Below are positions 6,408-11,307 of a DNA stretch of 11,307 bases, in pieces. How positions within the stretch are numbered: position 1 is the stretch's first letter; every line of letters starts with the position of its first letter. The translations under genes and the position numbers were made by a program. The notes beneath the pieces are model-generated. The model saw only the letters and a list, made by a program, of their open reading frames with translations, had not been told where the DNA came from and did no database searches. This stretch comes from an uncultured Bryobacterales bacterium (GTDB lineage Bacteria; Acidobacteriota; Terriglobia; Bryobacterales; Bryobacteraceae), in contig CALMAV010000460.1 in assembly GCA_937859895.1 (NCBI GenBank), forward strand, positions 1 through 11,307, in the 5' to 3' direction.

Positions 6408-7154
6408 ATGTGCATTAAGGCCAAAGACAAGGTTGCTGAGCTCGAACGTGAAGGATTTTGTGTACTTGAAAACCTATTTCCGGCACCCTTGATCAATGCT
6501 TCGCGGGAGGCTTTCTGGCCGATACTTACGAGCTATTTGTCCGCAAATAAAAACACGCCTAATCGCGGACCTCATCGCCACTTTATGGCCGTGCCGTTCC
6601 AAACTCCCATCTTCTCCCCTGAGTTCTTCTTCAGTCCAACAATCTTGGAAATGGTTAGGAGCACGCTGGATGACAGGGCAGTAGCGGACCAATGGAGTTG
6701 CGATACTCCCGTTCTGGGATCGCAGTATCAGCATGTGCACGTTGATTATCACCGGCCCTTGTTTCCCGAAATACCTGACTTACCACTGCCGCCGTACATG
6801 CTGGCGGTGAGCTTTGGTCTCGTTCGCATTGGGGAGGAGCATGGCCCAATCGAGATTGCAGCCGGCACACACCGGATGAAACGAGAGGAAGCGCAGCGTG
6901 GAGTCACCACTGGTGAGATTCCGTTGCAGCAGGTCCCTTTAGAGATCGGTGACGTGCTGATCCGGCATCCCTGGGCACTTCATCGAGGCACACCCAATCG
7001 AACCAGTACACCACGGGCGCTCTTAACTATTCGTTACGTGCGTCGCTGGTATGAGGATCGTAGTCGCGACGTTCTTTCGATACCTATATCGGTTTGGGAG
7101 TCGTTGACCGAAGATCAGGAGCGCGTCCTGAGTTTTCCAATTGGCGAGAGTTGA
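6408..7154 (+). CDS. Phytanoyl-CoA dioxygenase (PhyH)-like Fe(II)/2-oxoglutarate oxygenase
   Basis: A 248-residue protein, the usual size of bacterial PhyH proteins. It opens with a typical lead, VAELEREGFCVLENLF. The facial metal triad is visible as HVD (His111, Asp113, in QYQHVHVDYH) and a distal histidine in HPWALHRGTPN (His192). An arginine 11 residues later (Arg203, in TPRALLTIRY) could bind 2-oxoglutarate. EHGPIEIAAGTHR is the usual PhyH segment between them. Such enzymes hydroxylate small or lipid-like substrates in the cytoplasm; the substrate cannot be told from sequence. No strong Shine-Dalgarno precedes the ATG, which lies 19 bases after the end of the decayed membrane gene. The gene converges on the UPF0104 gene with 17 bp between stops and no clear terminator hairpin. 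Confidence 0.85.
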   Translation: MCIKAKDKVAELEREGFCVLENLFPAPLINASREAFWPILTSYLSANKNTPNRGPHRHFMAVPFQTPIFSPEFFFSPTILEMVRSTLDDRAVADQWSCDTPVLGSQYQHVHVDYHRPLFPEIPDLPLPPYMLAVSFGLVRIGEEHGPIEIAAGTHRMKREEAQRGVTTGEIPLQQVPLEIGDVLIRHPWALHRGTPNRTSTPRALLTIRYVRRWYEDRSRDVLSIPISVWESLTEDQERVLSFPIGES

Positions 7155-7171
7155 GCCACTGAAACACGGAT

Positions 7172-8203
7172 CTATAGTCTGGCTGGGCTGGGCTGAGTAC
7201 GGAACGAAAACCCGCGCGACTTCGCGATAGCAATCAGGCCCCAGAATGTGATGTAGACGTACTGCATTGCCTGGGCAAGGAGGATGTAAGCTATTGCATT
7301 GGTGCGGCTAAAGCCGAAGGGCACCAAGACACTGACGGCCACAAACTGGTAAATGCCGACGTAGCCTGGCGTGGAAGGCATGGCGCTGCCCAAGCCAAGC
7401 CCAGTAATCAGCAGCAACGCTACCGGAATGGTGGTGCTCATACCCAGCGCGTGCATACCTACCAGCGTTGCTAGAGCATCGCAGAACCAGATGATCATTG
7501 TGACTCCGATGAAGCCGGAGAGCCGCTTGCCATCATGGAAGGTCCGCAGCCCGACGTGTATCTGCTCCAGAACCTTAATAAGCTTTTGCTGGATACCATG
7601 CGGTAGCGGCAGGCGCATGATGATGGCGTGCCATAGCTTCTCCAGTTTCGGCACAATCAAGATGGCAAAAGCGCCGCCGAACCCGAGAATGGCAAATGGC
7701 TTGGCAGCATGATCAATCCAGCCAGGCTTTACCGAAAGGGTGAGAAGAACGACCGAGCTGATGATAACCAGAGTGATTGCGTCCGCTAAGCGTTCGGTGA
7801 GAGCGGTGGTGAGCACGAACGTTCGGCCGAGACCTGACGCTGAGCTGACCATCATAGTTCGTACAATCTCGCCGGCACGCGCCGGGAGGAAGTTATTTCC
7901 GAAGTAGCCGGCCGAGGTAGCCCAGAAGGCAGTCCCTAACTTGACGGGTGCCTGCGATTGCAGCAGTATCCGCCACCGAAATGCCCGGAAAAACAAAGCC
8001 ACTGTAGAGATCAGAAGAGCGAGGGAGACAAACATCAAATCCGCCCGTGACAAAATCTGCCAGACCTGCGGCCAGTCAATTCCTCGCAGGGAATAGTACA
8101 GCAGCACTCCGGCGAGTGCAAAGGCCACGGCCCAATACACCAGGTGCATTGGCCGCTTCTGCGCAGTCTCAGTTTTGTCAGGTTCGTTTAGTACGTCGAT
8201 CAT
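7172..8203 (-). CDS. UPF0104 / YbhN-AglD2 membrane protein (LPG synthase transmembrane-domain family), putative flippase
   Basis: A 343-residue polytopic protein with about eight hydrophobic segments, starting with HLVYWAVAFALAGVLLYYSL and followed by SLALLISTVALFF. Family marks are FRAFRWRILLQ, GYFGNNFLPARAGEIVRTMM, the helix with TTALTERLADAITLV, and GLGSAMPSTPGYVGIYQF near the C-terminus. These match the LPG_synthase_TM / UPF0104 family, which includes the membrane half of MprF and stand-alone proteins proposed to flip lipid-linked intermediates. The cytoplasmic synthase domain of MprF is absent, so lysyl-PG synthesis is not expected. The ATG at 8203 has GGAG (8214-8211) seven bases upstream. 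It lies 29 bases after the GT2 stop, so the two are probably co-transcribed. This recalls archaeal AglD, where a GT2 domain and a membrane domain are joined in one chain. Flippase function is inferred. Confidence 0.88.
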   Translation of the reverse strand: MIDVLNEPDKTETAQKRPMHLVYWAVAFALAGVLLYYSLRGIDWPQVWQILSRADLMFVSLALLISTVALFFRAFRWRILLQSQAPVKLGTAFWATSAGYFGNNFLPARAGEIVRTMMVSSASGLGRTFVLTTALTERLADAITLVIISSVVLLTLSVKPGWIDHAAKPFAILGFGGAFAILIVPKLEKLWHAIIMRLPLPHGIQQKLIKVLEQIHVGLRTFHDGKRLSGFIGVTMIIWFCDALATLVGMHALGMSTTIPVALLLITGLGLGSAMPSTPGYVGIYQFVAVSVLVPFGFSRTNAIAYILLAQAMQYVYITFWGLIAIAKSRGFSFRTQPSPARL

Positions 8204-8210
8204 CTACAGA

Positions 8211-8214
8211 CTCC
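8211..8214 (-). promoter_or_regulatory. Ribosome binding site GGAG for the UPF0104 gene
   Basis: GGAG seven bases upstream of the ATG at 8203, within the 29-base gap after the glycosyltransferase stop. It fixes the start and fits a two-gene operon. Confidence 0.6.
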
Positions 8215-8232
8215 ATTGTCGGATAAGGCGAC

Positions 8233-8994
8233 CTAAGAAAGATACTTGCGGCGGATAGATAAGGTTTCCCAAAGTGCCCGGAAGAAGTCTGTGGGTTTGA
8301 CCTTCGACCCTGCCACGTCGGTCCACTGCTCCAGCGGGTACTCATAGATTTTCGCTTCCAGCGCTGCCGGGGTTGACGACTGCAGGTAACGAGCTAAGAT
8401 TTCAACGTCAAAGACCCAGGGAGAAAGGAACGGCTCTCGAAAGATATCAACGGTTTCCTCCCTAACCCGGAACAGCTTCGCCCCGCATTGCGTGTCATAG
8501 ATGGGCAAGCGAAGCATGACCGAGGCGACTGTAGCGAATGTGCGTCCCAGGTAGTGCCGTAGTGGCTGCCGCTCGATCCTTCTGCCACAGAGCTTTACTC
8601 GAGCTCCAAATACCATCTCAATTTCTGGATGCGTCTGGAGAACATGAGCGAAATCAATGATGGTTCGCAGCGGCGTGGCCAAGTCGGCGTCCCAGTAGCC
8701 CACGTACTTACTGCCGTTACTGGCTAGGGCGTAGGAGATACCAGCACGCACAGCTTCTGCTTTGCCGCGATTTATGGGCAAAGCAATCAACTCAGTCCCG
8801 CATCCCATCTTCTCTTTGAATGCTTTCAGAATCTGAAGAGTGTTATCCCGGCTTCCATCATCTACGAAAATGATGCGTACCGTTCGCTCCCCCGACAGGA
8901 AGGATTCAAACTCGACCAGGTTCAATCGTTTAGCTTCGTTAAAGCAAGGAACGATGACCGTCGCGACGTGCGCCCCAGCACAGTCTAGAGACAT
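8233..8994 (-). CDS. Family 2 glycosyltransferase, ALG5/DPM1-like (polyprenyl-phosphate sugar synthase)
   Basis: A 253-residue GT-A fold enzyme. VIVPCFNEAKRL (13-24) is the nucleotide-sugar entry strand and FVDDGSRDNT (Asp45/46) binds the nucleotide. INRGKAEAVRAG (74-85) is the motif typical of dolichyl-phosphate glucosyl/mannosyl transferases. YWDADLATP carries the DxD metal site (Asp102, Asp104). YDTQCGAKLF and SPWVFDVEILAR follow as in ALG5-type enzymes. No C-terminal membrane helices are present, unlike many GtrB-type proteins, so it is a soluble or peripheral enzyme. The likely reaction is transfer of a sugar from an NDP-sugar to undecaprenyl phosphate at the inner face of the membrane; the sugar is unknown. 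It sits between a GT-C gene upstream (171-bp gap) and the putative flippase downstream (29-bp gap). The Shine-Dalgarno before ATG 8994 is weak. Confidence 0.92.
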   Translation of the reverse strand: MSLDCAGAHVATVIVPCFNEAKRLNLVEFESFLSGERTVRIIFVDDGSRDNTLQILKAFKEKMGCGTELIALPINRGKAEAVRAGISYALASNGSKYVGYWDADLATPLRTIIDFAHVLQTHPEIEMVFGARVKLCGRRIERQPLRHYLGRTFATVASVMLRLPIYDTQCGAKLFRVREETVDIFREPFLSPWVFDVEILARYLQSSTPAALEAKIYEYPLEQWTDVAGSKVKPTDFFRALWETLSIRRKYLS

Positions 8995-9165
8995 ACTTCA
9001 CGGTAGTCTAATCACTCAGTAAGTGTTCTTTAACAGGCAGGGCGTTGCGAAGGTATCTGCCATAACAGCTCTAAGGCCCTTTGTACTGGGACGTCGTACT
9101 GCTGCATCCGATCAACATAGACCGATTAATTTGGGAGGAGACGAAGTATTGTTACGCAACGGCGG
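8995..9165. other. 171-bp gap between GT-C and GT2 genes
   Basis: No gene is seen. A convincing sigma70 promoter for the GT2 gene is not evident, nor is a hairpin-plus-T terminator. The stretch contains a GTACTG direct repeat (9083-9088 and 9096-9101) and a plus-strand purine run GGGAGGAG at 9133-9140 that resembles a Shine-Dalgarno but leads only to a six-codon frame. GT2 may be read through from the GT-C gene or have its own weak promoter. Confidence 0.5.
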
Positions 9166-10806
9166 TTAGTTCTGGTAGCGATAGATTTGCACCTCTCCAC
9201 TAACTCCGCGGTCGTGTGAGGGAAACGAGGCTACCAGAACATAGTGCTTGTCACTAGCGATTGCCTGTCGCAACAGAGCATTGTGGGCAAAGTGGATTTG
9301 AGGAGCAAAGGTGTCAAGGACGACTACTTGCACCCCGTTGCGGAGCAGGTAATTGTGAACCTGAGAGGCATCTGTGTAGGTGGAGTGGTAATCGATGCCA
9401 TTCCAGGCGACGCTTGCCAAGGCCTTTGTTGCGCGTACAATCTCATCACTGGGCCGGGGCTCATTCATAGCCACCTCGGATACAAGCATTCCTTCACCGC
9501 CCGATTCGGACGAGACGAGGAGCTTTACGTCTCTTAAGTCTTTGTGTGTGGTGAGGAACCGGGCCGCTTCGATGAAACCATAGTGCTGAATCCGGGGCAC
9601 GCTGAAACTGGTCGTAAGAAAGCAAACCGCGGCAACCCCGCCGACCGCGCCGTAGCGCCATGGGTAAAAGCGATTACCGGGAGGAATCTGGTCGGCTACC
9701 CACATTCCACCCCCAAGTACAAAAATAACCATGGCGGGAACCGCAAGGACGAGCTTTCGATCTTCCACTCCGGCCGGCACCACTGAATGGAAAATCCAGA
9801 CACTAGCCAGCAGGCCAAAAAGGCCGGCCAGCTGAGGCGAAATTGGACGCCGAATAGCAGGCAACAGAACCAGGACAAAGAGACCAATTGCCATGAACAG
9901 CAGCAGAAGCGGTCCAAGTATCTTCGGGAATAGCCCTAGGAATCCGAGGAGAGCATTAAGAGTGTAGGTAATGCTCGGCTTCGATCCGCCATCCCAGCCA
10001 CGTTCAGCCAGCCGCATGGTCATCATCTGCCATGGAATACAGGCGACGGATATGATTCCGATCGGTATCCAGAGCCAAATCCGCTTAAGTAAAAATAGCT
10101 TGCGTGAGAGCACCAGCACCATGGGCGGGATCATGGCCAGAAGCCACCCGCTACCCTTTGTCAGTACGGCCCCAGAGAAGCAAGCGGCAAACAACAGCGC
10201 ATCCCGGCGTCTCTGCCCTTCGACGTATCGGGCAAAGTAGATGGTAGTCCAGAAACACAGGAGCGTTAGCAGCGATTCCGCCATCTCCTCATCGCTATAG
10301 GTCTGAACAAGCGGCAAGCAGACAGTTAGCAGTCCCCCCAGCAGGGCAGCTTGGACACCGAACCAACGTTTGGCCTCTTGGAAAACGCTGTATGCGAGTA
10401 AGGCCGTCGTTACAGCCATTTCCAGCCGTATTGAGGCGCGCGAGGCCGAGAACAGCATCATCCAAGCTGATTGCAAAATGTAAAATAACGGCGGCCAATG
10501 TCCGAAGGCAACTTTGGGATAGTGCCGGTAGTAGTCCTGCGCGAAACGAAGCGGCGACTCTGCGTGGAAGTGAATAAGGTAGTCACGCAGCATAAGGGAA
10601 GTAACATAGTGCGCAGGCTCATCGGGATAAGCGCCAAACTCGCCGTGATAAGCGCCACTTGCCAGTTGCAGCGCAACGACAGTAGCTAAAAGGAGAAAGA
10701 ATACCGCGAAGCTCAGAAGGCGTGGGCCGTACATTTTCGCCTTCAACATTGCTCGCGGCGAAGCAGAATGCACGGGCGGCTGGTCCCAATCGCTTTCAAC
10801 GATCAA
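9166..10806 (-). CDS. GT-C membrane glycosyltransferase, PMT/ArnT-like (family 39-type)
   Basis: A 546-residue polytopic protein. The first helix (about 30-48) is followed by YPDEPAHYV with an acidic pair, Asp62-Glu63. This is where GT-C enzymes of the PMT/ArnT group carry their catalytic Asp in the first outer loop. GHWPPLFYILQSAW (102-115) and SGAVLTKGSGWLLAMIPP (about 211-228) match the second loop and the later TK-G motif of this superfamily. A chain of hydrophobic helices follows, then a soluble C-terminal part (about 400-546). Such enzymes move sugars from polyprenyl-phosphate donors to acceptors on the outer face of the inner membrane; donor and acceptor are unknown. The start is uncertain. 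TTG at 10806 has GAGG five bases upstream (10815-10812). An ATG at 10734 has AAGG five bases upstream and would give 522 residues starting MYGPRLLSF. Upstream of GT2 and UPF0104, it fits the same glycosylation role. Confidence 0.85.
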   Translation of the reverse strand: MIVESDWDQPPVHSASPRAMLKAKMYGPRLLSFAVFFLLLATVVALQLASGAYHGEFGAYPDEPAHYVTSLMLRDYLIHFHAESPLRFAQDYYRHYPKVAFGHWPPLFYILQSAWMMLFSASRASIRLEMAVTTALLAYSVFQEAKRWFGVQAALLGGLLTVCLPLVQTYSDEEMAESLLTLLCFWTTIYFARYVEGQRRRDALLFAACFSGAVLTKGSGWLLAMIPPMVLVLSRKLFLLKRIWLWIPIGIISVACIPWQMMTMRLAERGWDGGSKPSITYTLNALLGFLGLFPKILGPLLLLFMAIGLFVLVLLPAIRRPISPQLAGLFGLLASVWIFHSVVPAGVEDRKLVLAVPAMVIFVLGGGMWVADQIPPGNRFYPWRYGAVGGVAAVCFLTTSFSVPRIQHYGFIEAARFLTTHKDLRDVKLLVSSESGGEGMLVSEVAMNEPRPSDEIVRATKALASVAWNGIDYHSTYTDASQVHNYLLRNGVQVVVLDTFAPQIHFAHNALLRQAIASDKHYVLVASFPSHDRGVSGEVQIYRYQN

Positions 10807-10847
10807 TCCAGCCTCGTGAGTAGGTACAGAGTAGGGCAGACATCTCT

Positions 10848-10875
10848 ATGATACTGGTGGTTCAGACATCATTAA
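10848..10875 (-). promoter_or_regulatory. Possible promoter of the GT-C gene
   Basis: On the minus strand TATCAT (10853-10848, five of six to the -10 consensus) lies 16 bases after TTAATG (10875-10870), a poor -35. Transcription would start near 10841, giving a leader of about 35 bases to the TTG start. The element sits in the 138-bp divergent region between the two GT-C genes. Confidence 0.35.
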
Positions 10876-10944
10876 TTGAATAATGCCGACAGAAATTTGG
10901 ATTCACTCCATTAAAAAAGATAGACCTAATTCCCGGGTGAATAA

Positions 10945-11307
10945 ATGCGAAAAAGCTGGCTAAGTTTAGGACATGGAAGTACTTGGAGTAATACCGTCCT
11001 CATATTTACCTTGGCAATTTCAGTAAGAATTGCCTGTATTTTTTTACTGCACCCCTACCGAGACCTGGCCCGCTATGAGCTAGAGCGAACAGCGCTCTCG
11101 CTTGCTCACACCGGAGTCTACGGAAACCCGTATGCTATCCCAACCGGACCTACTGCTCACGTCTCACCCGGCTATACCGTACTACTAGCCGGCCTGTTCT
11201 ACTTATTCGGTGATGGTACGACCGGAGAAATTATCAAAGAAATTTTGGCCTCCATCGTCTCGGCACTTGGTTGTGCCTTGATCGTACCGGCTGCGTCTGC
11301 TTTTGGG
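10945..11307 (+). CDS. GT-C-like membrane glycosyltransferase, 3' end cut by window edge
   Basis: The frame is open from ATG 10945 to the window end, 121 codons with no stop. It begins MRKSWLSLGHGS, then a hydrophobic helix TVLIFTLAISVRIACIFLL (about 17-35). A first-loop region follows, YRDLARYELERTALSLAHTGVYGNPY, and then TGPTAHVSPGYTVLLAGLFYLFG. The arrangement of an acidic 'E' with 'A.SLA.TG.YGNPY', then 'TGPTAHV.PGY..LLA', is what I know from bacterial glycosyltransferase 39-like or hypothetical membrane proteins. It is a plausible GT-C enzyme, but only its N-terminus can be judged. A possible Shine-Dalgarno, GGGTGA (10935-10940), precedes the start by four bases. It is divergent from the other GT-C gene with 138 bp between starts, which suggests shared control. 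The product is likely an inner-membrane enzyme of the same surface-glycan pathway. Confidence 0.72.
   Translation, partial: MRKSWLSLGHGSTWSNTVLIFTLAISVRIACIFLLHPYRDLARYELERTALSLAHTGVYGNPYAIPTGPTAHVSPGYTVLLAGLFYLFGDGTTGEIIKEILASIVSALGCALIVPAASAFG

Noticed and set aside
7181..7197. GGCTG tandem triplication
   Set aside because: It codes for the Pro/Ser/Ala-rich C-terminal tail of the UPF0104 protein, and three short units are low-complexity coding sequence, not a recognised repeat element.
9083..9101. GTACTG direct repeat in the GT-C/GT2 gap
   Set aside because: Only six bases per copy with a seven-base spacer and no promoter element nearby; easily chance.
9133..9140. Strong plus-strand Shine-Dalgarno-like GGGAGGAG
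   Set aside because: The nearest start downstream (TTG) gives only six codons before TAG and then enters the antisense of the GT-C gene.

Overview
The window looks like chromosomal DNA of moderate GC content (slightly above half by eye) from a soil-type bacterium. My best guess is Acidobacteriota (Terriglobia/Koribacter-like). That rests on the overall look of the site-2 protease, the DUF255 protein, the PA-type M28 peptidase and a decayed membrane protein of a type I associate with that phylum. It is inference from family resemblance; no rRNA or marker gene is present. I see no CRISPR array, insertion sequence, prophage, tRNA or rRNA.

Layout. Positions 1-717 (minus) hold an HU/IHF-type DNA-binding protein followed by a site-2-protease-like membrane metalloprotease cut by the window edge. 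The two share a strong sigma70-like promoter at 785-814. Positions 1000-1476 (plus) hold a single-domain Rcp1-like response regulator with no kinase nearby. Positions 1489-5729 (minus) form a probable operon: secreted M28 peptidase, then a DUF255 thioredoxin-fold protein (YyaL/SSP411 type), then thiol peroxidase Tpx. The peptidase gene is split by one in-frame TGA while the rest of its frame stays intact. Positions 5882-6388 (plus) are the N-terminal remnant of a multi-pass membrane protein, itself interrupted by an in-frame TAA. A phytanoyl-CoA dioxygenase-like Fe(II)/2-oxoglutarate enzyme follows at 6408-7154.

The right third (7172-11307) is a cell-surface glycosylation block. On the minus strand are a large GT-C (PMT/ArnT-like) glycosyltransferase, an ALG5/DPM1-like family 2 glycosyltransferase and a UPF0104/YbhN (AglD2-type) putative flippase. 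A second GT-C-like membrane protein diverges on the plus strand and runs off the end. A coherent reading is that GT2 charges a polyprenyl phosphate with a sugar, the UPF0104 protein helps move lipid-linked sugar across the membrane, and the GT-C enzymes transfer it outside. This is inference from families and adjacency.

I do not see a clearly new biological system. The most noteworthy items are the two in-frame nonsense codons on either side of one 152-bp gap, the abutting same-frame TAG-ATG junction between the HU and protease genes, a direct repeat bracketing the HU -10 box, and the GT2/UPF0104/GT-C set.
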